From Opitutia bacterium (GTDB taxonomy: Bacteria > Verrucomicrobiota > Verrucomicrobiia > Opitutales > Coraliomargaritaceae), in the NCBI GenBank assembly GCA_002862945.1, contig PKCJ01000032.1, positions 1-43,604 on the forward strand: a stretch of 43,604 nucleotides of DNA. The letters run 5' to 3'. Positions 33,037-41,656 of the stretch are shown here, piece after piece. The stretch's first letter is position 1, and each line of letters begins with the position of its first letter. The notes beneath the pieces were generated by a model. The model worked only from the letters and a program-made list of their open reading frames with translations, was not told the DNA's origin and did not search any database. The translations under genes and the position numbers were made by a program.

Positions 33037-34308
33037 TTACTCGGTGTAGTTGATAGATGTAAGTATGTTGGGATCACGAACAGGAATCGGTTCGGCCTTT
33101 TTCATGCTGCGACACATCGCAAAAATACAGATACCACCGATACCAACGAGGGCTGACAGGTCGTAGATCGAAACGGAAAACTGGCGCACAATATAACCAG
33201 GTCCGTGATCAGGAGTTACTAGCTTACCAGGTATAATATTCCAATATAAGTCAAGTAGGTGGAATGCGAGAATCCAGATGGAAACACCGACCGTGCGCCA
33301 GATCACCACCTTAGTCTTATACCAAAGAAGTAGTAGAAACGGCGTCAAAAAGTGACCGAAGATCAAGCCCATGCTCACCCACCACCAACTATTAAGGCCG
33401 CCGTCAAAATTCTTTTCACGTATGTTATACCAAAAGGTTTCCTCAGGTATATTGGCACTGTAGATCAGGAAATACTGCGAGAAGCTAATATAAGCCCAAA
33501 ATACAGTGAAGGCCAGCATCATGCAGGCTATGTCATAACGGTGCGCTTGTTTGAGTATACCTTTGAGATAGCCCTTGAAGGCAAGGATCACAGTCAAAAT
33601 AACAACTGAAGCTAAGGCAGCACGAATACAAGCGGAGAAAAACCAAACCCCATACATAGTCGAGAACCAGTGGTATTCCAATGACTTGAACCAGTCGATT
33701 GAACCAAGTGTCATTGCAATGGCAGTTAAGAAAAGGCCAAGCGATGACAAACGACGAGCCTTATGCGTGTTATTGATGTCTCCTGTGGTATCCGTGTCGA
33801 AAGACCATTTGCGCAGTAATGTAGCGACGCCGATAAAGACTATGAAGATGCCTATGGCGCGGACCACAAAGAATTGGATGTTCAAAAATGGCGACTTCCA
33901 AACGTAAAGAGGATCCTCAGCCACGGTGCCGTGACCAGGAAGTTCGTTGTGCCCGTCCATCCACTTCCAGAGTAGACCTGGATTTTCGTGAAGAAAGGGA
34001 ATCGCTAGTAGCGGCAAAAAAAGTACGAGCAAATAAGGAAAGGCTGCCATGAAATGCTCACACTGACGACGAATAATCGTCGGCCAGCGGGCGTGGAAAA
34101 CATACCAGATCTGCACGAGAAAGAGCATACCAATGGCAATTGATAGCCAGAAGGCCAGTGCGATCAACCAGCTCATCATGGGCCGAACTTCACCCGTATC
34201 CCAACCTTGCTTGAAACCGAAGAGAGCAATAACGATGCCGACGATACCGACTGCGAGTGCGATTAGACCGACCTGCTTTCCTTTGGAGTTTCTTGTATCC
34301 GAACTCAT
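33037..34308 (-). CDS. actF: ACIII quinol:cytochrome c oxidoreductase subunit ActF
   Basis: The second large integral subunit of alternative complex III, related to NrfD/PsrC membrane proteins. The 423-residue protein has about ten hydrophobic helices, with WYVFHARWPTIIRRQCEHF and SIDWFKSLEYHWFSTMYGVW among the stretches typical of ActF. It contributes to the quinone and proton path in the complex. It follows actE after 4 bp and is the last of the six core act genes here. Confidence 0.9.
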   Translation of the reverse strand: MSSDTRNSKGKQVGLIALAVGIVGIVIALFGFKQGWDTGEVRPMMSWLIALAFWLSIAIGMLFLVQIWYVFHARWPTIIRRQCEHFMAAFPYLLVLFLPLLAIPFLHENPGLLWKWMDGHNELPGHGTVAEDPLYVWKSPFLNIQFFVVRAIGIFIVFIGVATLLRKWSFDTDTTGDINNTHKARRLSSLGLFLTAIAMTLGSIDWFKSLEYHWFSTMYGVWFFSACIRAALASVVILTVILAFKGYLKGILKQAHRYDIACMMLAFTVFWAYISFSQYFLIYSANIPEETFWYNIREKNFDGGLNSWWWVSMGLIFGHFLTPFLLLLWYKTKVVIWRTVGVSIWILAFHLLDLYWNIIPGKLVTPDHGPGYIVRQFSVSIYDLSALVGIGGICIFAMCRSMKKAEPIPVRDPNILTSINYTE

Positions 34309-34312
34309 AGTG

Positions 34313-34966
34313 TTATAATCCTAGCACTGTGCGTTGTGCGGCAGTCAAATCCTCAGCGTTCGCATTTTGCGACAGCTGTAGAGCGCGAACATAAAGGACG
34401 ATTGCCCAGCCCTCTTCCGGTGAAATGCGATCATTCAAGGGATACATCAGACCCTTACCGTTCATGATGACGTCGTAGATGTAGCCATCGGGTTCGCCAC
34501 GAAGTCGATCGTCGTGGTAACTAGCTGCGAGCACTCCATAAGGTTTAGTCACTCCATTACCGTCACCAGCCGCTCCGTGGCAAGCAGTGCAGAATATAGC
34601 ATATTTCTCTCTACCCTGCTCAATAAGCTCATAAGTGACATTCAGAGGAAGTGTTTGCGCGAAAGAACCATCCGCATTTTTACCATCATGGAAGACCGTG
34701 TCACCGAGGTATTCGTCCTCGAAGTCTTTGGAGAAAACTTCCGCATGATTAAAATAGTTTCCACGCGCAACCGTGCCCGCAGGAATAGGGCGATCGTTAC
34801 GGCCATCGGCGAAAAACCCATTTTCGGCTTGTGGCTTGTATTTAGCTTGGCGGTCCATATCCGGAAAGACCTCTAAAGGTGGCTTCTTGCTCGTCGAACC
34901 GCGAAAACCGAGAATCGATACCGCGGCAATGACCACAAAAAGATAAATAGCTAAGAAAATACGCAT
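34313..34966 (-). CDS. actE: ACIII monoheme cytochrome c subunit ActE
   Basis: A 217-residue cytochrome c with an N-terminal hydrophobic anchor or signal (1-20), a heme site CTACH at 126-130 and a likely Met174 ligand in KGLMYPL. The pattern YAIFCTACHGAAGDGNG is typical of ActE. It is the electron exit subunit, handing electrons to the terminal oxidase or a soluble carrier. The gap to actD is 6 bp and to actF 4 bp. Confidence 0.92.
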   Translation of the reverse strand: MRIFLAIYLFVVIAAVSILGFRGSTSKKPPLEVFPDMDRQAKYKPQAENGFFADGRNDRPIPAGTVARGNYFNHAEVFSKDFEDEYLGDTVFHDGKNADGSFAQTLPLNVTYELIEQGREKYAIFCTACHGAAGDGNGVTKPYGVLAASYHDDRLRGEPDGYIYDVIMNGKGLMYPLNDRISPEEGWAIVLYVRALQLSQNANAEDLTAAQRTVLGL

Positions 34967-34972
34967 GATGCT

Positions 34973-35503
34973 TTAGGCTGAAACCTCCTCTATGTCGGTG
35001 CCCCCAATTTCCTCGAGAAACTGGCGTGTCGCAATTACATCATATTGTGCGTCTCGCGCTTCAATTGCGATCACTAGACGATCTCCAGAAACTTCCAAGA
35101 ACTGGTCGCTGTTGAACAGTGGATTGTAATGCTGAGGAAGCAGATTAGTGATGAACATTCCACCAAGAGTGCCAAAGGCAGCGAGTAGAATGGTGAGCTC
35201 ATACATAATCGGGAATGGAAAGACTGGACTAAAGAAAGGCTGGGCACGAACGATTATCGGATAGTCATAGGCATTCATCCACCAGACCATAAGTAGACCC
35301 ACAGTGAATCCAGTAATACCACCCAAGAAGGTAAAAACAGGCACCTTGGAGCGCGGTTGACCTTGTGCCTCGGGCATACCGTGCACGGGAAAGGACGAAT
35401 ACGTATCCCAGTTTTTGTATCCTGCATCCCTTACCTTCTCCGCCGCATGGAAGAAAGAAGGTGTGTCGGGAAACGATGCGATAATTCCGTATTTTTCAGA
35501 CAT
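34973..35503 (-). CDS. actD: ACIII subunit ActD (DUF3341)
   Basis: A 176-residue protein of the DUF3341 family: a soluble N-terminal part beginning [20 protein letters not shown], then two helices (about 58-78 and 98-120) and a short C-terminal domain. It is a structural subunit of ACIII without cofactors. The start overlaps the actC stop by one base, showing translational coupling. Confidence 0.9.
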   Translation of the reverse strand: MSEKYGIIASFPDTPSFFHAAEKVRDAGYKNWDTYSSFPVHGMPEAQGQPRSKVPVFTFLGGITGFTVGLLMVWWMNAYDYPIIVRAQPFFSPVFPFPIMYELTILLAAFGTLGGMFITNLLPQHYNPLFNSDQFLEVSGDRLVIAIEARDAQYDVIATRQFLEEIGGTDIEEVSA

Positions 35504-37014
35504 TAGTGTTGGTCTATTTTTTCGTCACCATGGTGAGCATGTGGATCAGCCCCTGGCATGACAAATTTTACCTCCGCTATAGGCATGAGTGGAAGGAAGC
35601 GTAGGAAAAGAAGGAAGAGCACACTGAACAAGCCAAAGGTGCCAAAGAAGGTCAATATATCGACCATGGTCGGCGAGTAGTAGCCCCAGCTTGTTGGCAG
35701 GAAGTCATTAGCGAGCGATGTGACAGTAATTACGAAACGCTCGAACCACATACCGACATTGATAAAAATCGACATGATCCAAACAAGAGCCGCATTCTCG
35801 CGCACCTTCTTGAACCAGAATAGTTGCGGGGTAAATACATTGCACGAGAACATCATGACGTAGGCCCACCAGTATTGACCAAAAGCGCGGTTGATGAAAG
35901 CGAAGCTCTCATAAGGGTTGGCTCCATACCATGCGATGAAGAATTCCATGATGTAAGCGTAGCCTACGATCGAACCGGTGCCCAAACATATTTTACACAT
36001 GTTGTCGATGTGACGCTGTGTGATCAAATCGTGCAGTCCATAAAGCGCACGAAGCGGCAGCATAAGAGTCAGCACCATGCCGAAACCTGAGAAAATCGCA
36101 CCTGCCACGAAGTATGGAGGGAAAATGGTGGTATGCCAGCCTGGCAGCACCGCGAGGGCGAAATCGAAGGAAACGATCGTGTGAACGGAAAGAACGAGCG
36201 GCGTAGAGAGACCTGCCAAAACGAGGTAGGCCATTTCATAGTTACGCCAGTGGTTACCCGCATTACGCCAGCCCATTGCAAGTATTGCGTAAAAATTTTT
36301 GCGGAAATGATCCATCCCTTCAGCAAGCTTATTGGCGATGGCACCGCCGCCCTCGTAGACCCCTTTATTCAAACGTTGGACCGCACGGTCGCGGAGTACA
36401 CCAAGGTCGGGAATCATACCCATATACCAGAAGAGCACAGAAACGGTTCCGTAAGTGGAGACCGCAAATACATCCCACTCTAGCGGCGAACGGAACTGCG
36501 GCCAAATTACATTAGAGTTGGGAATCGGAAAGAGCCACCAAGCAAACCAAACACGACCTACGTGGAAGAGCGGGAAAATGCCGGCACAAACCACCGCAAA
36601 GATAGTCATGGCCTCCGCAGCACGGTTAATCGAGGTTCGCCATCCCTGCTTTAACAAACAAAGCACGGCAGAAATCAACGTTCCTGCGTGACCAATACCA
36701 ATCCAAAAAACGAAGTTAACAATCGCCCAACCCCAGTTGATCGGATTTGCGAGTCCCCAGACACCTACACCAGTACTGACGAGCCAGAGCAGGCCAAGGC
36801 CCGTGAAAGATGCAGTCATCAATGCGACCGCCATGCAAATCCACCACCAGGTGGGTGTCCTTGTCTCAACGATGCGGCAAATCTTATCAGTCACCCAATT
36901 AAAGTCACGGTTGTTGGTGACCAGGGGCTGTTCATTCAGTTCAGCGGGTTGCACTTTGGACAGCAAAGCAGCATTAGTCGCATCCATTGAACTATCTTGG
37001 GTCGTCGTAGCCAT
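35503..37014 (-). CDS. actC: ACIII quinol-binding membrane subunit ActC (NrfD-like)
   Basis: The NrfD/PsrC-type integral subunit that oxidises menaquinol next to the iron-sulfur subunit ActB. The 503-residue protein has about ten helices. [34 protein letters not shown] and [20 protein letters not shown] carry conserved His, Asp and Glu of the family. [11 protein letters not shown] is another typical segment. The C-terminal tail is His-rich. It lies 23 bp after actB and overlaps actD by one base. Confidence 0.95.
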   Translation of the reverse strand: MATTTQDSSMDATNAALLSKVQPAELNEQPLVTNNRDFNWVTDKICRIVETRTPTWWWICMAVALMTASFTGLGLLWLVSTGVGVWGLANPINWGWAIVNFVFWIGIGHAGTLISAVLCLLKQGWRTSINRAAEAMTIFAVVCAGIFPLFHVGRVWFAWWLFPIPNSNVIWPQFRSPLEWDVFAVSTYGTVSVLFWYMGMIPDLGVLRDRAVQRLNKGVYEGGGAIANKLAEGMDHFRKNFYAILAMGWRNAGNHWRNYEMAYLVLAGLSTPLVLSVHTIVSFDFALAVLPGWHTTIFPPYFVAGAIFSGFGMVLTLMLPLRALYGLHDLITQRHIDNMCKICLGTGSIVGYAYIMEFFIAWYGANPYESFAFINRAFGQYWWAYVMMFSCNVFTPQLFWFKKVRENAALVWIMSIFINVGMWFERFVITVTSLANDFLPTSWGYYSPTMVDILTFFGTFGLFSVLFLLFLRFLPLMPIAEVKFVMPGADPHAHHGDEKIDQH

Positions 37015-37037
37015 TAGAACCGGTTCGTATTGTAAAA

Positions 37038-40000
37038 TTAATGAGCAGCCGGAGCGGCTTGATGTTTATGAGAAGAGTGATCATCGTAACCGGAAGCGCT
37101 TGTAGCACTTCCGTAGCGCTCCTTGTATTGGGCATAAGCGTAAGGTTTCTTGTAGGCGTCAGGCATCTTAGGGTTAGGATTACGCAAACGCGCCAAATAT
37201 GTTGTGCGTGGGCGCACATTTAAGTAACCGAGGACTGAATAGTTGAGGTCGCTTGCCTTCATTTTAGACACCTCCGTGTTTGGATCTGAAATGTCGCCAA
37301 AGGTAATCGCATCCGTTGGACAAACTTGCTGGCAGGCGGTCTTGATTTTACCATCGGGCACCTTGACCTTGCCACTTGCACCGGCGATGCGCTTCTGATC
37401 AATCTTTGCAGCTTCAATACGCTGCGTGCAGTAGGTGCACTTTTCCATGACACCACGCATGCGAATAGTGACATTTGGATTCTTTTGCATCTTGTGAAGC
37501 TCAGGCTCATCGACAGGACCAAGAGGACCCTTGTAAAACTCACCGATCTGCCGCTTGTTCCAATCGAAGAAATTAAAACGACGCACCTTGTAAGGGCAGT
37601 TGTTCGCACAATAACGAGTGCCAACGCAGCGATTGTAAGCCATCACATTTAGACCTTGGCGATCGTGTACCGTTGCATTGACAGGGCAGACCTGTTCGCA
37701 AGGCGCATTTTCACATTGTTGGCACGAAACGCCCATAAAGGAGACCTGGACATCTTCTGGCACCTCTTCTTGCTTATACTCTTTAGCTGAAAAATAACGG
37801 TCAATACGCATCCAATGCATCTCACGACCGCGGAGGACTTGATCTTTACCAACAATCGGAATGTTGTTCTCGCTTTGACAGGCGACTACGCAAGCGGAGC
37901 AGCCGAAGCAGGTATTCATATCAATTGCCATTCCCCACTGCTGAGCCTCAGGGAACTTAGCCCTGGCTTCCTTACCCTTCCATGCATTCACATTGGGAGG
38001 CGGATCTGTAAATTTCGGGTGATCGTAAGCGGAGTTTCCGCGATACTGATTACTTGCTTTCTGCTGAAGTGTCTTCGAATCATCCTTGCCGTAATTTGCG
38101 GGTGCATGCGACTCTACACCCATCTTAGTAGCGAAATCAGGATGCTTGCGGTAGTAATCAGCAGTCCCCTCCCTGACAATGGCACGACCCTCCATTGACC
38201 AGTGCTCTTGCGTATTCGCTAGATTATAAGTCTCCTCGGTGAGCTCGAGAGAAGCGCCGATTGCAATTGAGGAAGAATCCGACTCGCGGACTTTGTAAGC
38301 ATTGAAACCGACACCGCGGCCAACACGTCCCACTTCTGTGCGGCCCATACCTAGCGGCAATTCAATCGTGTAATTCGCCATTCCGGGAAGTACATGAATC
38401 GGAGCAACAATCGTGCGCCCGTTTAAAGTTAGTCGTGCCAAAACCGCCTGCTCCTTACCCCGCTTGAACACAGCCTTGTTGGACTGCAAAGTGCCTTTCG
38501 CTCCTTCGAAGAACTCGCTCTTCTTGTTCATCGGAGTTTTGTTCGGAAAGATTTGAATGCCATCTCGCTGCTCAAGCTCCTTTGCCAATCGAGGGCTGAT
38601 CAGAATCGCATTGTCCCATGTGAGCTTGGTCATCGCGTCCGGACACTCCATCAACCAACCATTATTGGCATAACGACCATCTGCAGAGTGCGAACTTGGC
38701 TTGAAACGAACTTCAAGATTAGAGGCGCTGAGTGGTGCACGATCCAAAGCCGCAGCTCCCAGGGCAGACACTACACTAGCCGGGTCGAGGTCTAGCTTCA
38801 ATGCTTTGTAGGCGCTTCCCTCGAGTAGTCCATCGGAGAGGAATTTGTTAAAATCACTACCACCCTGCTCTTCGAATGTCTCGCGGACGATCGAGTAAGC
38901 ATCACTCTTTTCAATTCCAGCTAGTAACGACAAAATTTCGAGCTCATTGAAGGTCTCAAAAAGAGGCTCGATCATCGGCTGCACGGGAAGAAGCGTGCCG
39001 TCAAAAGTGCGACTGTCGCCCCATGACTCAAGATAATGGGACTGTGCAATGAATAGGCTGGAGGCCTTCGAAGTTTCGTTCGCTGCAAAGCCGAAATACA
39101 CGATGTTAGCGGCCTTTGCTTGAGCTGCAGACCAATCAAGATCGGCCGGCGCGTCATAAACTGGGTTTCCGCCGAGGACAAACAGGGTCTCTACATTGCC
39201 TGTATTCAACTGCTCGACCGCCTGGGCAATTCCCTCTTCTGCTTTCGGCACTTCAACATAGCTGATGGGTGCCTTGAGTGCTTCATTGATCGCAAAAACC
39301 GTCGCGTGCACTTCTTTCGGCAGATGATCACCTGCCATGACGATGGATTTACCCGATTTCTCGACAAGATCGTTTGCACATTCTCTCACCCACTTCTCGT
39401 CGGCATAGTAGCCCTCGCCAAATGCCTTAAAACTCGCGATCAAGTTACGATCTCCTCCGGTTTGGCTCAGAATCTCGGCTCCGATCAGAGCGACAAAAGA
39501 ATTTATTTGAGAGGCACTCAGGCGTAGCCTGTGATCGGCAGCTGAGCCCGTCGAAGAGAGCGTGCTCTCAACTGAATAAAGACGGCTCATACCCTTCGCA
39601 TCTTTCGAATTTTTCACGCGGCGAGAATCAGCGTAAGAACGAACGAATGCAGTGTGACCATCTGAGCCTGAAAGAAAATCGCAATCAAGCGACAAGACGC
39701 GCTTCGCCTTCTCAAAATGAGGTATCGAACGCAGCGACTTACCAAGTAAATCTTGCGCAACTCGTTCGGACACCGATGAATCAACCGCAGAATATTCAGT
39801 CCAAACAGCCTTCGGAAAAGCTTCCTTGATTTTGTTGACCAACTTTAAGCGGCTTGGCGATGAACTGGGTTCTGCAAGAAATAAAAGGCCTTTCCCTCCA
39901 TTTTCAGAATGCTTCTCGTGTAGCGCACTGAGACGGTCTCGCACTGCCGACAGGGTCAACTTAGGTCCCCCTTGACTACTCTTCGTTGCGCGATCTGGAT

Positions 40001-40421
40001 CATACAAATCTAGAATGCTCGCTTGAGCGTAAAGTGTGGTCGAGCCACCATATGGCTTGAAGCTCGGATTACCCTCAACCTTCGTCGGGCGCCCAGAGTG
40101 TGTTTCAACGATCAAGGGAATACTATCTCGCGAACCTGGTTGAGATGTCGAGTAGTAGATAGGCACACCGGGAATGACGTTTTCCGGCTGTTTAGAATAA
40201 GGTAGGATAACATGCTCGGGGCGACGGCAGCCTGTCATGCCAAGGCCTGCTAGACCGAAGGACGCAGCCATGACCTTCATGAATTGGCGACGGTTGACAC
40301 CCTCCATTTCGGAAGCACCTGCAGGAAATTCACGCTCGACCCAATCCTTAAAGGCAGGAGTTTCAGCAAGATCGTCGAGGCTCTTCCAATAACGGGGACC
40401 TGAAAATTCGGAGTTTTTCAT
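37038..40421 (-). CDS. actB: ACIII subunit ActB, molybdopterin-oxidoreductase-like plus iron-sulfur domains
   Basis: A 1127-residue fusion. Residues 1-40 precede an internal Tat-type motif [14 protein letters not shown] (43-56), the known variant Tat signal of ActB proteins. Residues about 75-700 resemble a molybdopterin oxidoreductase large subunit; in ACIII this part carries no Mo cofactor. Residues 830-1080 are a four-cluster ferredoxin domain: Cys838/841/844/848, Cys900/903/908/912, Cys932/938/942 and Cys995/998/1030/1034. It receives electrons from menaquinol via ActC and passes them to the heme subunits. The C-terminus is His-rich. The gap is 17 bp to actA and 23 bp to actC. Confidence 0.95.
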   Translation of the reverse strand: MKNSEFSGPRYWKSLDDLAETPAFKDWVEREFPAGASEMEGVNRRQFMKVMAASFGLAGLGMTGCRRPEHVILPYSKQPENVIPGVPIYYSTSQPGSRDSIPLIVETHSGRPTKVEGNPSFKPYGGSTTLYAQASILDLYDPDRATKSSQGGPKLTLSAVRDRLSALHEKHSENGGKGLLFLAEPSSSPSRLKLVNKIKEAFPKAVWTEYSAVDSSVSERVAQDLLGKSLRSIPHFEKAKRVLSLDCDFLSGSDGHTAFVRSYADSRRVKNSKDAKGMSRLYSVESTLSSTGSAADHRLRLSASQINSFVALIGAEILSQTGGDRNLIASFKAFGEGYYADEKWVRECANDLVEKSGKSIVMAGDHLPKEVHATVFAINEALKAPISYVEVPKAEEGIAQAVEQLNTGNVETLFVLGGNPVYDAPADLDWSAAQAKAANIVYFGFAANETSKASSLFIAQSHYLESWGDSRTFDGTLLPVQPMIEPLFETFNELEILSLLAGIEKSDAYSIVRETFEEQGGSDFNKFLSDGLLEGSAYKALKLDLDPASVVSALGAAALDRAPLSASNLEVRFKPSSHSADGRYANNGWLMECPDAMTKLTWDNAILISPRLAKELEQRDGIQIFPNKTPMNKKSEFFEGAKGTLQSNKAVFKRGKEQAVLARLTLNGRTIVAPIHVLPGMANYTIELPLGMGRTEVGRVGRGVGFNAYKVRESDSSSIAIGASLELTEETYNLANTQEHWSMEGRAIVREGTADYYRKHPDFATKMGVESHAPANYGKDDSKTLQQKASNQYRGNSAYDHPKFTDPPPNVNAWKGKEARAKFPEAQQWGMAIDMNTCFGCSACVVACQSENNIPIVGKDQVLRGREMHWMRIDRYFSAKEYKQEEVPEDVQVSFMGVSCQQCENAPCEQVCPVNATVHDRQGLNVMAYNRCVGTRYCANNCPYKVRRFNFFDWNKRQIGEFYKGPLGPVDEPELHKMQKNPNVTIRMRGVMEKCTYCTQRIEAAKIDQKRIAGASGKVKVPDGKIKTACQQVCPTDAITFGDISDPNTEVSKMKASDLNYSVLGYLNVRPRTTYLARLRNPNPKMPDAYKKPYAYAQYKERYGSATSASGYDDHSSHKHQAAPAAH

Positions 40422-40438
40422 TGCTTTTAGTAAAATAA

Positions 40439-41092
40439 TTAACGGTGACAGCCAGAACAGCTTTGCGGTGGGTTGACTTTCCAGTCGTGCACAAAGCCCA
40501 AGGCTTCCTTCTTAAATTCTTCGGTATCGGGGCGTTCCCAATCAAGATTATAAACTTCCTCTGGCGGACGGATATATTCCTCGGGGTTACGGTGACACTC
40601 TAAGCAGAAACCCATGCTTAATGACTTCGTATGCTGGACCACATCCATCTCATGCACACTGCCGTGACACTCCATACAGCTGATACCGCGATTCACGTGA
40701 ACGGAGTGATTAAAATAGACATAGTCAGGCGTCTTATGAATGCGGACCCAGGGGATCGGTTCGCCCGACTCGTAACTATCACGAACGGGCGCCAAGATGG
40801 GATCGTTCTTACGCACCATACTGTGGCAGGTCATGCAAACTTGAGTCGTCGGAACATTTGAGTGCGCCGAACGATCTACAAATGTGTGGCAATATCGGCA
40901 ATCAATCTCCAACTGACCCGAGTGGAGTGCATGACTGAAAGCGACTGGCTGCGTAGGAGCGTATCCGACCCGCGTATACTTAGGAGTCGCATAATAAGTG
41001 ACGCCAAGGACGACTGCGGTTACGATCAAAATAATTGCAACAATCACCTTGATCGGGATCGTGTTAACCCATTTTGGAAATACATTCGCCAT
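40439..41092 (-). CDS. actA: ACIII pentaheme cytochrome c subunit ActA
   Basis: A 217-residue cytochrome with one N-terminal helix (about 13-34) and five CXXCH sites at residues 65-69, 86-90, 139-143, 163-167 and 212-216. The extra His residues in AFSHALH and YFNHSVHV are probably distal ligands. The five-heme content is what is known for ActA. It is the first gene of the act operon. The promoter should lie upstream of 41092, either in the 63-bp gap to the small ORF at 41156 or further up. Confidence 0.95.
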   Translation of the reverse strand: MANVFPKWVNTIPIKVIVAIILIVTAVVLGVTYYATPKYTRVGYAPTQPVAFSHALHSGQLEIDCRYCHTFVDRSAHSNVPTTQVCMTCHSMVRKNDPILAPVRDSYESGEPIPWVRIHKTPDYVYFNHSVHVNRGISCMECHGSVHEMDVVQHTKSLSMGFCLECHRNPEEYIRPPEEVYNLDWERPDTEEFKKEALGFVHDWKVNPPQSCSGCHR

Positions 41093-41124
41093 TGACTCTA
41101 ATTAGTAAAACTTGATTGGCTTAT

Positions 41125-41140
41125 TGATCGTAAATGATCA
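41125..41140 (-). promoter_or_regulatory. short inverted repeat before actA
   Basis: TGATC-N6-GATCA lies 33-48 bp upstream of the actA start. It resembles, but does not match, the FNR consensus TTGAT-N4-ATCAA. It could be an operator for oxygen-responsive control or a small hairpin. Confidence 0.25.
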
Positions 41141-41155
41141 TAGGATAGAAAAAAT

Positions 41156-41362
41156 CTATGCTTTGCGAGCAATTGAACCTTTGGCTTTGCGAACACGCGC
41201 CATAGTGTTCATGGGTGTGCCCTGCGTGGCTGTTTTAACTTGGCTGGCTTGGTTCTTCCGTGTATCCAATCTTGCAACCGACGAGACAGCAAAAACACTG
41301 GCGATTGCCATTGCTGCTCGTTTGAGAAAACTTTTTCGATTCGTGCCAAACTTACTATCCAT
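41156..41362 (-). CDS. small basic protein with Tat-like N-terminus
   Basis: A 68-residue frame, MDSKFGTNRKSFLKRAAMAIASVFAVSSVA then a Lys/Arg/Thr-rich tail (given in part). NRKSFLK followed by a hydrophobic Ala-rich stretch looks like a Tat signal with Lys replacing the second Arg. This resembles the tiny Tat-leader proteins found beside redox enzymes. It ends 63 bp before actA on the same strand, so it may be part of the respiratory transcript. A 118-residue plus-strand frame covers the same DNA but looks less protein-like. No function is claimed. Confidence 0.45.
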   Translation of the reverse strand: MDSKFGTNRKSFLKRAAMAIASVFAVSSVARLDTRKNQASQVKTATQGTPMNTMARVRKAKGSIARKA

Positions 41363-41464
41363 GCGTCATAAATACGACATGTTAAAATTGCCTCTAAATA
41401 TCATGGCAAATGTTTTTTCGCAACCAGTTCAAAGCGTTTTTGATGATTTCTATAATAATTACAG

Positions 41465-41581
41465 CTAATGAGTTTCAGTCTCATTAATAAAGTTGCCCAA
41501 TAGCTCTCTAAGCCGCATAAACACTGGGATCAGTATAAATGCATACAAGCTGAGAGACAAAATTAGTTGAGACTGGGTCAT
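41465..41581 (-). CDS. 38-aa single-helix ORF between P-type ATPase and act genes
   Basis: ATG (41579-41581) to TAG (41465-41467) encodes MTQSQLILSLSLYAFILIPV, then FMRLRELLGNFINETETH. That is one hydrophobic helix followed by a short charged tail, the usual shape of a small membrane protein. It lies 75 bp after the ATPase stop on the same strand. No Shine-Dalgarno-like sequence is obvious. It does not look like CcoS or CcoQ. It could be a chance frame, so the call is tentative. Confidence 0.35.
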   Translation of the reverse strand: MTQSQLILSLSLYAFILIPVFMRLRELLGNFINETETH

Positions 41582-41656
41582 ATGTAAAAGTGAATAAAAT
41601 AAGCAAGCTGCATACTACTCATTAGTCCAACTGCTTAAAAATTAATACCAGCGCGC

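Noticed and set aside
41112..41468. 118-residue plus-strand frame opposite the 68-residue ORF
   Set aside because: It needs a TTG start, runs against the direction of the flanking operon and has no recognisable features; the minus-strand frame with a Tat-like leader is preferred.
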